Notes: generated by a model not told the origin, from the letters alone. Positions 13,201 to 29,300 are shown, counted from the first letter of the stretch. The stretch is DNA of 64,000 nucleotides from Hymenolepis diminuta (GCA_900708905.1 CAADRB010000044.1:1036463-1100462); one strand, 5' to 3'. Translations and numbers: made by a program.

Positions 13201-16200
13201 GAACGTCTCGACTCAAGTGGTTCTGCCATCAGTAATTCAAAATCCCGATGAAATTTAGAAAGGAGTTTAGGAAAAGGCTATTGTAATCAATCTAAATACA
13301 TATCAGACGAAATTTAACGAAACTCTTTACTACACTGCAGACAAGTGGAGGCACCGTATTGCTCAAAATTATCTCCTCCTTAGCTATTATACTTGGTAAT
13401 TTTTAATGTTAATATTACCTGTTGGCTTCATTTATTGACTCTCCTGTTTGGTAAAGTCCATCCCCTATTGCCAGTATTTTGTTGACAAGCAAATGCTAAC
13501 AATAGTTCAAAAGAGCGTAACAATTACAGCAGAATAAAAATTTTTTGCATTAATAAGCAATGAAAAAGGCCAGTATGAAGGGAAAGGGAATACAGCAAGT
13601 TAGATTTATTTTGGGATCTAGGCGGAACGAAATATAAAGGCACGTCTTTTAAGTTATGGGATATTTTATAGAAAAGACATCTACTTTTATCCCTGTCATC
13701 GTCAACGTCTTGTTTCAAAATTGGAAAGTGCAGTCTTTGCTCCCTATCTGCTAAGCTGGTCTGCAACAAATGAATAGTATTTCTTTTTAATTAAAAGTCG
13801 TATCAATGAAACGAACCGAGTAAAAGAATGCTTAAATCTGAATTATTAGTAATCTGAATGGGCGACCTCCAAAACTTAATGGAATTTTGAACACTTCGTT
13901 TTCATAATTTTCAGTTTGATTCCTTTTGAGTTTAACTATTTTATAACAAAGGTACTTTTTCCACTTCAATATAACATTTTTTGTGCGTACCAGCTTCCAA
14001 ATCGGTGAAATTTCTTTAAATTTTAAGAAGCCATTATTTAATATAAATAAATGATTTAAGTCCATTACATGGTAAAAATTTTCTTCTAGACGCAGTAAAT
14101 ATCAGTCCAGATATCGTGAACTGAAAAGATAGGGCATCGCGTCAACAGTATCCTGCTCAGGTGACCTGTCCCGTGTGACAGAAACTCGCACAACTCCCAG
14201 TCACAACATAACGACATCCACAATTGGGTTAGGCCGACTAAGCTACGTTTTCGATGAACTCCAAATAGTACTAGTGTCATGATTATACCTCCTATCTGGC
14301 CTGATTCAAACTAAATTGCCGAATACTTTGTCAAGAACTTTGAACATTTACTTTATAACCTATGGTGGTTTAATTTGATCAGAAGTTTTGTTGATTTAGG
14401 CAAAATACATCTAATGTCAATAATACTCCCCGAAGTGCCTACGTTTTCCAGCAAAAACTGAATGCATTACAAACGTTTACACTCTCAAAATGAGTCCATT
14501 TATTAGGGAATCACATCAAAGGAAAAAATATTTGAAAAATTTTTTCTATTTATTGACAAATTCAATGATTACCTCCGTGTATTTCAAAATTTATATGTTT
14601 AGGTCTGATCTCTTTTTTGGTTTTAGTTATAAAGTTTCAAGCTGGTGGCTCTGTTCATCTGGACATTTTGGGGGCGCCTTCTTTTATTTTGAATTGCGCA
14701 GAGCTGCCATGACTATGGCGGTTTCTTGAGAAAGCGTTAAAAGCTGGTTGAATCGACAAGAATTTCTTTTAAGCAAACAGATTTCACCATCAAAGCATAT
14801 TATTTGGCTGCCTATTTTTAATAACAAATTTCATGCTTCCCTTTTAATTTGAATACTTATTTTAGAATTGAACTGATCGATTTAATTTACGAATAATTAA
14901 TAAATATGTATGAATTTACCGGTTTTTATTTGTCTCGTTCAAATTTTGATGCAAAGAAAGTTCAACGTAAAGCAGGAATTAAATTTTAATTTAACAGGTG
15001 AGTCTAGACAATCGCAGCTATAAACGAGATATCTATAGCTATAAAAGAGCAAATTTATGAATTTGAAAGTGCTGTTTTATTAACTTTATCCTGAATTGAA
15101 TTGATTTCCACAGCATATTTAAATATTCTATTTCAACTTCATCTCTACTGAGTAGACCTATTATTGTACACTTTCTAGAAATGTGATAAAAATTGCAATT
15201 GCATTGACTTTTGGACGCCACAAAGTCTAAGCAGTAGCATGGAGAGGAGCGCCAAAAGTTGACGTCCGCACAGAAAGCGGCTGGTTTTAATAATAAAATG
15301 TTAATTCTATGTAATATTTAACTGCATATGAATGACTTAGTGGGGCTTAAACAGTTACATCTATTCCAGATACTTTGATAAGCACAAAGATGAGAATTGC
15401 AGAAAACGTAGGAAAAATTGCCACAGAGGGTATTTCAGTCCGGACAAGTTGATTCAAAACTCAATGAAAAGTATTCAAATAAATTTATTGAAATGATCTT
15501 ATGTGTATAACTAGTTAAAATGTAATAAAAAATTATAATATTAAATGGGTTCTAATTTATTTGGAAATCATGCCCGAATTACCCCTCATGTTGTCAAAAT
15601 AATAAGTATATAGTAAAGAAAATTTTTTAAAATTTACTGGTATTTGATCTAATTTTTCTTGGGTTTACTGAGTGTTTAAAAATGTGAGCACTGGTAATTT
15701 TAAATTTTATGTTGGTTAAATTTTAATAAATTATTCTAACCCAGTTTAAAACTATTTTCAACTACTTAAAAATTTTATTGCAAACTCTGCTCCAATCTTA
15801 CTGTTGTCATTTGATAAAAATATCAATTAATAAAAGCACTTACGTCAAAATCAGTGAAACAACGCATTATAGGGACGGTTAGTATTAATATAAGCATTAA
15901 TAAAAATGCTGTCAATAAAGATTACTTCCTGAATTCTGTGGTTTCATTGTTTGCACCCATCTTATCGAATCGAAGTTTGCCTTTATCTAACAGGCAAAAG
16001 TTGGAATGAAGGATGATCAGTGATTTGTCTACTCCCAAATAAATCAGAGATCACAAGATCTTCATTCACCAGTGCACATTCGGTGATGTGTATGACCACC
16101 CACCCCGCTAAATTATGATCAACAGAAGAAAGGCTAGACTTGAATTTTATCACATTGAGACTCTAGGATATCTTAAATCTTTCCTATTCAAGCAGTATCT

Positions 16201-17251
16201 ATACCTCCGGTAGCATAAAAAATCGATTAGTGAACAGTTCTTGTTCCGAAATTCACAGTCTATGAATCGCATCTTGGATGGTAGCAAATTCCTGTTCACG
16301 ATATCTAGTCCTTATTGACCAGTTTTTTATCAAGAAGGGTCGATCTTGTCACTCCAATTCAATTTCTTAATGATCTTGAAAAAATACTGGAGTTACCAAT
16401 TGGACGAAACAGGAGAACTTAGGGAAAGGAAAACTGCCACTTCTATGGATATTTTTCATTGAACTGATTTGTTCCATCAATTTGACTATCATCGTGCATG
16501 ATTAAGATCCTATTTACAAAGGCATATTTTCATTCATGCGTTTTTTGCTCACTGCAAATTTCAAGATTCGGTTTTAAAGGTGTGATAATAAAAAAAATTT
16601 TACATTTGATTCAGAATGAATTCTGAAAGATAGTTTTTTTACTATGATTGATAAGTAAGCTAGTTTTGTTAGATTAAATTTACTAAATATTTGCTATCAT
16701 TATATTAGATGGCTAACCAGTGTTCAAAGAAAGGTTTTGAACTACTTTGGAAATAAGAGTTTTTTATCTAATAAACAAAGAGTTAAGAGTTGAGAAGTTA
16801 ATAGATGAATTTAATCAAATTTGATATATCTCTCCGAATTTCTCCAGACTTTCCTTATGCTTAATTAAATGACAAAATATAATGCTTTAAAATAATTGAC
16901 TCATCGTAAAAATCTGTCAAATAAAATATATTTTATTTTAAGAAATTTCATTTAAACTTTTATTCTTTAGTTATAAATGTGGGCCAAAATGAAAATAAAT
17001 TTTTTTAATTCGAATGCAAGCAGAACGGTTATTTTTACTAGCCGATATTGAACTGGTTTAGAAAGTCAAATATCTATATTAATCCAGTAAAGTTTTTCGT
17101 GAAACGGTCATAATTGTAATACTATTATAAAGTTCTTTATTAAAAAAGTGAATGATAGGCAACAGGGTCAAGTTTGTTAAAAACGCAGTGCTGTGTTACG
17201 CCAAATACACTGACAAGTAATTGTTTAAACAATTAAGAAGTAACGGGTGAT
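10216..17251. other. Non-coding AT-rich DNA
   Basis: No supportable gene. Overlapping sense and antisense open frames occur at 10319-10606 (see findings). A 7-bp-arm hairpin, GTGGTTA-GT-TAACCAC, lies near 11150. A GC-richer patch at about 14100-14290 has a possible acceptor but no convincing exon. The rest shows nothing distinctive. Confidence 0.55.
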
Positions 17252-17335
17252 AGTAGAAAGTTGGCACAATTGGTAAAACGAAACACATTTAGCGGTTTTA
17301 AACCAAAAGATCGGATTTAAATCACTAATTCACAT
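17252..17335 (+). repeat. Degenerate tRNA-like sequence, possible SINE
   Basis: GGCACAATTGGTAAAAC resembles the A box and D arm of a tRNA, and GATCGGATTTAAATC about 40 bases later resembles a degraded B box. No stable acceptor stem is visible. The bases after the B box (ACTAATTCACATTG) loosely match those after the tRNA-like sequence near 10.1 kb, which supports a shared repeat family over a decayed tRNA gene. Confidence 0.25.
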
Positions 17336-20300
17336 TGAAGCAGGTTTTTCTTAGTTATGAAGATACCGAGAATCAAAATTATCTTGAATTCTAGTGTATT
17401 GTCATAAAAAATACGGTAGTCACTTAATAGAACATTTTTATTTGTCTTGTTTATCTTAGGTATTTTTACAATTAAATGGTGCCATATTCATTCTAATTTC
17501 TTTTTATTCACTTTTCTGAATGTATTCTCATCAAGACATAATTTGCTAATGACTAAAAGTCACACCTAATGTTTTGGGAGTGAAATTGACATTTAAAATA
17601 TTTCGCAATTGCACAGAAATACCATTTGAATCTAAAACCTTCCAATTAAAGTGAGATAATATGTTGTTTTACTGATTTTTTGCTTTTGGCACGAATTTAA
17701 AATTAATTCATCAGATTGAAAAATATCTGTAGATTTGATTCGGCTTATCATGAAATCCTTGATAACTTCATGCGTTTGTAAAATTTAGTGGGAATAATCA
17801 TGTCAAAGTATAAATGATCATTTAAGATAATGCAATTCATATATCTTGAGGGTCTGTAATTTTATTTTACAATTAATAGTTAAATTTTGTGTTGCTTGCT
17901 CATTCAGAAAACAAAATTCAAATTCAAAATTACTCAATCAGATTTATTTATATTGCAATAACTTATTAATTGCACTGAAACTTATAGCAGTGGCATTGGA
18001 ACGTTAAACGAAATTGCATAAGCTTTTTATGAAGAGGTTTTGGGCTTTTGCAGTAGGAATAACTTCAGATAACTGTAATGTGGTGGTTACATGAGAAATT
18101 TCACAGTGAGAACAGAATACGAAGGTGCAAAACTTGTTGTTTAACGTATATAAAACGCCTTATTTCTAGAGATGAATTCAAAAGGCATCCAGATATTCAG
18201 GTTCTGTTCCAATTTTGGACGTCATTTATGTAAAGGTGCTTTTGCTAACAAAATGCAAATAAATTGCTCAAATTAATTGTCAAGCTTTTCTTCAGGGAAA
18301 TAGCAATGGCGACATTAATGTAACTATACCAGATTCTTTGTATATTTGACTGGGTGACAGCGTTTGACATAGTTCGATAAACTATTCTCAACTCTCATGC
18401 AAAATACCGAAAGGTCTTACCAGAAGCTTTAAAACAATTACTTTTGATCTATTTTAACGCATGAAAAATGCAAAAACTTGAATATTTAATGTAATTAATG
18501 CATATTATTTGCATTTACACCGTCTTTTAAATAAAAAACGAATGTGTCGCGCAATTGATATATATTCAAGACATGTTTATGCAAAAGCACTAAAAGGCAG
18601 ATGAATTTAAATGAAGTAATTGTCTTAAATTCGGGACTGGTTTCCATAACCCGTAGTATCATAGTACGAAGCAATCATTTCACAGTTTAATTTTAGTTTA
18701 AAACCTTAAATTAGTGTTTTAAATTAAATTAAATAACTGAGACATTTCAATTAAAACCACCTTAGCTTCATTTGAGTTGTTATAAAAGTAAGACCTTAAT
18801 AATCGATATATAAGCAGTTTATGTGGTTTTCAAAAAATATATCAGTAAATGTTAATTTATTTTGCAATAATTTATATACGTATCTGTTCATTCTATTGAC
18901 ATATTATTGATTTAACTTTCGATTAAAATTATAAAAATTTATTTGAAAAGCAACTGATGCACTAATATTAAGTTTTAAAGGATTGCAATCGTTGCCTCTA
19001 ATGTTTTGGTACTAAACAGAAATGTTTAAAATGAAATGTTACGCTAAATGAAAATATTTCAATAGTTATAAGGCTACAACTAAGAGCCATTCAAAATCGG
19101 ATCCCCAGCTCCCCAGATGAGGGTAATTAAATGTCTAAACGAAACATAGCCACATCTCAGACTAATGGGGGCAAAATTAATAATAACAAATTTTCTTCTA
19201 CTGGCAGGAACTGTGAAAAACAAAATAAACAAATAAGCGTTTCTGCTTACATATAATTATGAAAAACTATATAATTATTATTTTGTTTATCAAAACTCCG
19301 AGTTATAGGCATATTTTTACGCAAGGGAGATTTAGCACCTTCCGCTCATATTCTGTATATTAAACACAGAATATTATTAAGTTTTAAACAGTAAAATTAC
19401 ATTTAAATTCACAAGGATTCGGTGCTTTACGAGTTGCTAAAAAAAATTTGGGAAACGAAATTAATCACTGACTTACACGATAATAAAAATCTAAACAAAG
19501 CATCGACTATTTCCATTCTCAAAATACATAATTTTGTAAGAATCTGCATCTTATGAAAGTTTTAAACAAGTAAGAGGGAAAATTAATATTGTTAATGTTA
19601 AAAAAGTTTTCGTGTTAAGGATTTCATGGAAATTAATTTTCATATGATTGCCAAATTGTTTTTCTGCTCTGCCCTTTCTTTCACTCCCACAATTCTCATT
19701 AATATAATTAGCTAAAATCGTTGTATAGAAACAATTAATGTAACAAAAATGCAATGAAAGTCAAGGTCATTAAACGACAAAGGTTTTAACTTCAATTAAG
19801 AGGCGGAAATGGCAAAGAAATCGATAATCGGTCTATCATCCTTAATCAATGGAAATATTAATTTTATTGAAAACTTCTGAGAACCAGCGTTTTTGTTTTG
19901 AAGAAAGCCAAACAATAATCCTCATAAATGCATATTATAGAAATAAAATTCTTCCCCTTGGGAAATAAATGTAATCTAAGCAGTAAAAAAGCAAAATTCG
20001 GTTTAACATTCTTTCAAATTCATCTTTTTCTAAATGAATTATTTGAATTAAATTAAATAGTTATTTGAATTATTTTGTTCTTGTTTCTATATAAATTGCC
20101 TGTTAACCGTAAGGTCTAATAGCTGGAAAAAGTATTTTGTTACATAAAAAAACTAAAAAATACGCATAAATTATTAAATATCCTTGCGAAAGTTTAGGGC
20201 TTTTTGCAAAAACGGAAGTTTAAAATATCGACGGTTTTACGAGGAGAATTTTATTAAAAGTAGTTAAGGCTCAATTAAAGTTGTTTCTAATGAGTTTATT

Positions 20301-23300
20301 TAATCAATTACCGTAAAAACGATATGAATTGAACAAAAAGGAGGCATATTTATACATTAAAGAGAGAGATAAATATTTAAAAGACCTTATTATTACTCTA
20401 CATGAATTTGTTTCAAAATTTTCTTGTAATATACAGTTCTGGAAATTAAATTTGATAGAGGCGTACTCTTTAATTCGTAGAGCAGTATTGCATTTGGAAT
20501 AATTGTTCGAAAGCATATATCTGGCCACGCAAAGTGTTGAAGAATGGTTGCATCGTATATTTCTGCTTTCCTAGCTTGTGTCCGACAAGAAGGTTCTTAA
20601 GCTGACAGTGTTCGAGTAGTTTTAAGTAGTGATGTAATAATTTTGATTCTACCTTCCTCTGATATTATTATGCATTAGTAATAAATCGAACCAAACTTAA
20701 ATGAAAACTCATCAAATGATAAAAATTCTAAATAATCCTTTAATAAAATTCTTCAAGAATTATAAAAATGAAGTCGAAATTGGAAAATTATTAAGAAAAA
20801 GTGAAGTGAAATAGCCAAAAATTAATAATTTTTTGACTATACATAAGTATTTCTAATGATAGCACCATTAACTAATAACTGACTAGATTAAAAAATCTAA
20901 TATTTATAATAACCGACTATTGGTGGAAGAATATTCAACAACATTCAGACAATTTGTTAAAAATGGTAGCAGCCATTGGCGAAAATTTCAGTTGATATTT
21001 GTACGTTTTACTTCAATATCGAGAAGATGAATTATCAACAAAGACTTCGTTATCATTAATAAAACGTCAGTTATTAGGTTAATGAACTAACATACAAGTA
21101 GAAATTTAATTGAATGGTCGAGGAAGTTGGTTTCTTTAACTGGTCTAACTGTATTAAGTGGAAGCAAACTAAATAATGAAACAAAGCCGTTGAATTCAAA
21201 TTTCTACCAAATAAGTATTTTGTAATTGAATTTTGAATTTGCTTATTTTTATTCAAATGTAGTAATGAGATGCGACGTTGCTGAAAACGGAAATTAGAAA
21301 TGAAAACAATTAATTTCATTGAAATGAAACTTTGAACTCACATTAATTGTTTCACTTAATAGAAAAGCAATTGAAAATAAATAACTTTGAATTTAAATAA
21401 CTTGTCCTCAATAATATATGTACGTTTATTAATAAAAATAGTATAAAATATAATAATCAGACAAGCGGATTAATAGCTACAGCAGAGAGGAAATAGTTTG
21501 GGAAGAACTAAATGTAGTCCGGGACTAGAGATAGCTACTCCTCTTCTCAATCCAAAAAACACAAGCCGTTGATTTTCAGACGATCTTTTGAAAAGCTCAC
21601 ACTAAATCTGAAATCAACTTTAAGGGCGAAATTTTGACATATGGCATTTTAATCAACTTAATCCTTTACTTAGATCTATAAGAACTAGAAACTGCTCTCT
21701 GGAATCCCATGTTAATCAGTTTCCCTTGAGTCGTAATGACCCTGTACTAGTGCAGGATCATTGCTTTCTTCTCCGTAGACGTCCGCATACAACTACCAGC
21801 TTTGCATTTAATGCCAAGCTTTACTTAATTTGTGAGTCAAACATGTAAACTTATGTAATTCCCAACCTTGGTTCTATTTTTCCCTCTTTGATGCATCGGT
21901 ATAAGCCGGAGGATTAGCTATTGCACGACTCGTTATTTTATGCACTTTTGTGGATGATGTCTGATATACACAGAGATTTGAGTTAATAAATATCGACCAA
22001 CTTGTAGATGGATCATGTATTTACCTATTTTTAGCATTTCTTAATCTTTACTGCATGGATATCAGTAATTATTATCTTATAATGATCACCATATGCATAG
22101 AATTCTGTTAGTGATAAATCCACCACCAGAAAATAGGTTTGCCTCTCTTGTGGATCTTATATTTTCTGTTGCAGTATGAAATTAGTAGTCTAACCATAAA
22201 AATACAATTCAAAGAGATATTTAAATAATAACGAATTTGGATGTACCAGAAAATCTGTCCCAGCTGTGACTACTAAATTTAGACACAAAACGTGAATCAA
22301 ACAATGAGCCGTCATTTTCAATCATTTCGGAGCAAAATGCTGACTTAAGTAACTAACTTTGCTGCTCTTAGGCATTTAGTATATAAGCCTAAATAATATT
22401 CTCTCTATAAAAATTAAATACAATATTGTGTTATTCACCATTATTGTCCTTTACAAAGATGTGTTTCAAAACGGAAATCCAATAACATTTTATCTGCTTA
22501 GCCATCTTAGCTAATAGTAACGGCTTTATTTGATGGGAACTCTAATAAGTTTTTATTCTCCCTATAATGGTGAAATATTGCTTTTTTCTAAGTCATTAGG
22601 AATGCTATTTTGAGGAAATGTTCGAACCTACGAGAGCTGTCCTTTTGACAGAGAAGATTTTTATCTATCTCCATTCTCTATTAAATACTCTTTTTGCCCT
22701 AGAATAACAAATCGAGGATGCGACATAGGGATGCATAAAGAAAAACATTGAAGTTCAAAATAGGGAAGAAATAAAAGATATTAAATTGATAACAAATTTA
22801 AAGAAATAGATAATATGTTACTTATCAATGATATTGAAAAAAGAAATCAAGAACGTGATATATGCTTCGTTTAACAAGTTGAAAATTTATTTATGTCTGT
22901 CTGTTACTTTGGCAAAATTTAATTTCAAGTCTGTTTATATTTCAGTCTAATATTTTGAAGAAATAATCAGTCATGAAAATTTGAACTTAGGTCTTTTATT
23001 ATCACTAATGAGATGATATTGAAATATTTAAAAATGTATAAATATTTTTGTGTCATTTTAGTATTATTACACTTTGCCATTGATGAAAAAAGCGTTTAAC
23101 CTCAAAGAACAATAAAATTGTCTGCATCACGTGAAGGAGAGAGGACAAAAGAGATGAGAGAGTATGAGAACAGTCCTGTTTCATGTGACGCTTTAAACGC
23201 ATGCTATTTATGAACAACATTCAAATTTTGCATTTTATGATCGAATCACTGTTTTTTTGTGAATTGATGACCGCGATGTCCTTAACTTTCGGATTAGCCA

Positions 23301-26300
23301 ATTAATTTGAACGGTGGGTCAGCTTTTAATACATTTCGTTCCAATGACCGAGATAATACGCTAGGATGCCGCTTACTTAGAAGAGCTCTTGAAACTGCGA
23401 TAGGTTTAAGTGGTGCACTTGAACAGAAAAACAATACTAGAACAAATTTGCGGGTAAAAATACCAGATTTTATTAATTTTTTTCATTATTATCTTTAGAA
23501 GATACCACTAAATATATGGAGGATAAAATCTATTACCACTTCTGTCCTTTTCGAATTAAATTAATTGAATCCAGCATATGCTTCGAAAGTGAAGTGACTA
23601 TTTATTATAAATATAAAAATTAATTCTAAGTTTATTAACTAAGACTTACTTTAAATTGATCATTTCCATTTAGACTCGAATATTTTATTAGGACATCGAG
23701 GTAAATTGGTTAATTTGATGATTTTTTGGAAGAATTATTTTGTAAATGTACGAAATGCAACATCATAGAACCGACTTTTTCTCTTACAATCAAAGATTCG
23801 AACCAGTTCAGTCCCTTTTTCATTTCACTTAATTTTAAACTCTTGAGCCTAGATCCTAGCTAAAAGACTCCCGATAATGAAATTTTACTAGTCGCCAGCA
23901 ATCTGGAGAATATTTCTTATTTTAATGTTAATAGAACTCTTAAACTTAAATTTAAAAATATGGATGATGCCACCTACATATTGGAATAATTAGCTGGCAA
24001 AACTAAGATTTACGGCGACTAGTGGGGTCTACTAACCGTACTGTTTAGTACGGATCTACCATGGTGACTGATAATTCCAAGGCTAATATCCTTTTTATCA
24101 TTAATTTAATAGCTGGTTTTATACCATTTCATTATAACTCTAACAATGCAGAAACTTCTTTCCAATTTTTCATGGCCGGAAAGCAACACAACTCGGGGTA
24201 ATTAATATTTTAAAAGATAAGTGGAGAGAATCGTAAAGAGTGCGTTAGAGTTACTCCATTTGATTTTCCAATTCATACTGAAGAATATTCACACTTAATA
24301 GGCACTTCACTGTTTCAAGTTCCAAAATTCAAATCTCACAATTCTTCTCCTGGATTACCGATCAGATATTTAGCCATAATCTCCGGCGCTTACTAACAGT
24401 ATCTTTTTATTTATAAGGATCGATCTTGTCAATTTAAATTATATCTTCTTTTGAAGGCTATAAAGGGCTATAAAATCAACCTAATTTTACATGGTATTAA
24501 ACAGTTTACATTGTCTTCACATAGCAGAACTCATGGAGCAGATTTCTTCCTAGGTTAATATTAGCTGATGGTAAATCTTTTTCAATAAGTTTCTTCAATT
24601 TGATATTTGTAAATTAATTCACTGCAGTTGAAATTACAGCTATCTAAAGAAGATACATATGGATCAGTAGTAGTTAAAGTAAAAATTTCACCAAATAGAA
24701 CATTTTACGAGTATTTTCAAACTTTTTAAATGGTGAAAGCCAATCTATTGCTCATTTAAAGTAACAAATGGAGCCAAATATAGATCAAACTTTAGAACTT
24801 TTAATCTTGCACATCTCTAATACCATTTAGGAATATTACAATCTAAAATACAATGCTCCATATTCACTTCAACGATGACCATCACTACTCCTTCGCAACT
24901 TTGAGAAGGCAAAGTGAGCGTGAGATTTATTTCACTCATTAACGTTGTACCTTCTTCGAAAAGCTTTTTGTTTGTCCATCACACAAGTTTACGATGACAT
25001 TTATTATTTATAAGATATTGTGGAGGGTGAACCATTGAATAGGAAATGCTCGATGTTATTACAGCTATATTTTACTGCTCCTGACTTCAGCAGAGTTCTA
25101 CTGTGATTGTTAATTTTGAAACATCTGGTCTAGATAAGATGCATAGATAAAAAATAAATTTGTTTTACTTATTTAAGGTGGACCTCATTCTACCCATTCA
25201 CATAAAAAATATTATGATTTCGATTTCCTTAAAATGTACAAATAAATTTGACATTTGAAATACCCACCATAATGGTGCATCCTATCGCATATTTGTTACT
25301 ATTAATTATTTATATTTTTTATTTTTGCTAACCTTGTCCATCATAATCCAAGATATATATTTTTAATCAAGTAGAAAAAATTCTAATGAGAAAAAACAGT
25401 AAAATGGGGAAATGTAGCCAAGCATAAGTAGATACTTAGGGCAGATTATCGTTAATTATTGGATTTCCGTTTATGGAATAAAAACTTTTCACATATGGTT
25501 AGCATTTGAGAGTCAACATATCGCCAGGCCGCCGATAATAAGATGAGAATTAGCTGCCGTTATGAGTTTCATACTATTTCTCCACTTTTTTAGTAAAAGA
25601 TTATCTTCAATACAAAATATAAAATTGAGTGATCGCAGTTTATGGGGCTCTGCCAAATTAGAAAGTTTAGCCACCTCATCTCTGTCCTGTTAGAATCGTA
25701 AGTTATTGAATATTATGTAAGACCGTTTTTCCTTCTCAACCCTTAAAACAAAAATTACGTGGAGCAGCAAGACCGACTCTTCTTAACTAGAAGTCTGGTT
25801 TATAAGCATTGGATATCGTTGACAAGCATTTTCTCCCATCCAAGGGATGAATCATGAAATGTGAATTTTGAAACATGAACTATCCAGTTATTAAATATTG
25901 TCCAGCATGAATCCAACAATCAAATGAAGTAAGACTCCCTGATACCTCGATGTTGCTCCCAGGATCCTTTTGATCCCCTCTCCATTATTATTTATTTGAC
26001 TTCCTCTTAACCGATTACAGTTGCTTCCGACAGTTAAAAGCGTAAAATATATTGTATTACTTTGAGTAATCAAAGTAATAGTCCTTGATTTAACTCTATA
26101 TGTGGCAGATATTGTCAATTTTAGTTCCGACTAAACAAATATTACTATATATAATGTAGGAAACTTGAGTAGAGCGGAACTTTGATAGAGAAAGATGCAA
26201 ACTGCAATGGGATATTAGTGTCTGTAGAAGGAAAGAGAGAAGGAAAGACGAATGTACAAAAAGTCCACCCAGCTCTTGTGTCATTGACTCATTATTTGGG

Positions 26301-29300
26301 CTTCTTGATAGTGTCCACTGATTGCCCCCCTATTCAAGGCAGGGAGAAAGTACTCATAAAAGGGTAGAACATGACTGGTTGGTTAAATAATACAGCCATT
26401 TGATTATCTGGTGAGATCATAAGCATAAACCACTCTCAGTCATCATGGCGGCTTTAAACATGCCACTTACACCAGCTTACACTACCACTTAGCTTTTTAA
26501 AGAACCCAAATTCGTTGAATCCTAATTTAAAGTGAAGAATTCATTCAAGAATTTAAATCCCCAAATGACTTTATTGCCTGCCATTAAATGGTGGAACATG
26601 AGATAATACAAATATTGACAACCCTGGAACGCTTTTAGTGTATATACTTTGCTTCTCCACCTGAAGGGCCAACGCTTCATATCTATTGTGTCTCACACTA
26701 TTTCTCTGCAGGGCTAACCCATTTCGAGAAGCTCCAAGCTTTCATATAGAGGCATTATGCAATTCCAATCTATTTAAAATTCATCTGCCTCTTAATTCTT
26801 TATCGTAGTTTCCGGATTCTACTTGCCCTATCCGATGTTATCTTATTATTTGCTGAAGGCCTGATATGTTAGGAGAGTGATAGCTTAGTCAGACTAGACG
26901 TTTAACTTACTTAGATCGATAAAAGTACGTAAATCGAAAAAAATTTTAATTGCATGCTTAATTAACTTGTTCAATTTTTAAGCGTAAAATCATCCTAATT
27001 TCAATCTGTTGAATTTAAAATGAGTTATTTTTTATCCACGGAAAATAATAACGCCCACATTCTTCTCTCTTCCCCCCCGAGTAGTCCATTTTGATTAAGA
27101 CACAAAATTCTTGATCAACGCAACTACGTTTGAAATAAGTCAAATCTCGTTTTGCTTTCTAAACAAGAAGACCTCTGAAGAGATTCAAGGCAGAATCAGC
27201 ATCCGAGATCATGGATTAACTACTTCCGTCGGAAGATGTAGAATGAAAATGAATTATTTTTATCCAAAAAATATATTATTAACGGTTTATTATTGTTTAT
27301 TTAAAATACTGAATGTCAGTAAAAACGTGCTTAATGGTAGGATTGTAACTTTCCAGAAATTTGAGTAAATTGCGGAAATTGCCCAAATCCGTACTTTTAT
27401 TAAGTTCTGAATTTGTAGGCTATTTTAAAAAAACTTATAAATCTTTAACACTATGACTACATTATATTTTGCATACCTTATCTTAATGAGATATCGTTCC
27501 TCCCTTAATGATAGACAAAAAGCCCTTCTCTTATAGTTTGCTAGAAAGAAAGCGCAATCCTTCAACATCATCTAACCAACAGATAAAAACGATTGAACTT
27601 CCCCAAAATGATTTGATCTATTCAAGTGCAACATCCGTTTTATCGCATTCATTATACCTCCACCTCTGACACAATCATAGGTTTATTGATTATTGGAATA
27701 AGATCTTACAAATAATATAAAAATGATGCCTCTAGCATACTTATATTCTGCATTACTAGTATTATAAAACATGACAATGCAGAAAATTTCTACAACTTTT
27801 CATTGTGGGAAGTAACTGAAATCAGATATGCAAAATTCAACTGGGAATAAGGAAGAGGGGGCGGATCGAAGAGCGAGAATCAAAATTTTTTCGGATTTTG
27901 GTTGTGGAATATTTAGTAATGATTAGTTAACCGCTTCATGTTACAAAATTAATAAGTTGTCTCCTGGGTTACAAATAAATTCTTATCCCCAATCTGCATT
28001 GCTTATTTACCGGTTGTTTAATTATGACAGTTGGTGCTGTCACTTCAATTCATTTCTTTTTTCAAAGATCAGTAAGTTGCATGATTTTACAAGATTTCAC
28101 TCGAATACAATAGTTTTTTAACGTTAACAAAATATTTCCAATATTTTTGGATTAATCAGTTAAAATGGAATTTTTATTATAACTCGCGATCCAATTTTGG
28201 AAGTCATTTAAATGATTTTCTGAAAATGGAATTCTTTTTCTAGGAGCTAATTTAACGACAAAAAAGAAACAGTAAGTGAACTAATTTAGATGATGTGACA
28301 AGCTCAGTTCAATTATGAACGCAATCTTACAAATGATTTGGTGTAGTACGATCATAACGAAATTGGTCAGGGGAAAAATTAATCCTACTTTTTTCTTGGT
28401 TTCAACGAGGTTATAAATAATTATATAATAGCTATAAGATTATTCTAGTAATTAAGGTATCTCAATATGAAAACAAGCTGAATATTTTGGCGATTTGGTT
28501 TTGAATTTAACACAACTGGACGGAGATATCTGAAATTGAATGTACAAGTTTTAAAGTACACACGTTCTTAAATTGCCCAACTGATTATGCGCTATTAATT
28601 CTCCATTATTCAAACTCTCGGTTATTTAATTATAATGAATGGAAGGGATTTTTATCAGTGGGTAAAATTGTTCAAATATATTATTTTCATAGCAAACGGA
28701 AAAGCTAAAGATACAAAAGAAATTGGAAAGGGGGAAGAGAAACTCCAAATTATGCTTATATTTCGAGCTATTAATAATACTTTCTTTACTAAACTACAAA
28801 ACCTTCATCTCTCTTGTTTTGGCCCCCCTTGTTTTCAGGTATTAATGCTACTTCTGCGCTCATGAAAGACGGCATCTGAATTGAGTCCAAATGGCTGTAA
28901 AATATCCTCAGGTCTATCCTTCGAGAAATCTGCCTGAATACAAGATCGCATCTTTCGGCACGACCCCAAATTATAAGGAGTATCTCTATTAGGTGATCCT
29001 TGATGATAAGTAAGCATCTTTTGCAAGTTTAATGAGATAATACTCTTCTTGAAAGGGATGTGGGTGCGGACCGAGACAATTTAGACGGAAAAGGTCAAGT
29101 CATTCATATCTTTAAGACATGCCATAGGTGGCTGCCGATTTATTAATTAAAAAAATAAGTTTAGATGCAAGCATTCTTCGTGAGACGTCAGTCAAGTCTA
29201 TTTGTCGATATCTCCCGTGGTGAATGCCTGATGTGCTGATATCTATATTTACAATCGCGTCACTCATTTGGTAGTTGGGATTCGCCGATTTCATACCTTA

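Noticed and set aside
23780..23870. B-box-like GGTTCGAATC on the minus strand
   Set aside because: No A box, anticodon stem or acceptor stem at proper distances; a chance match.
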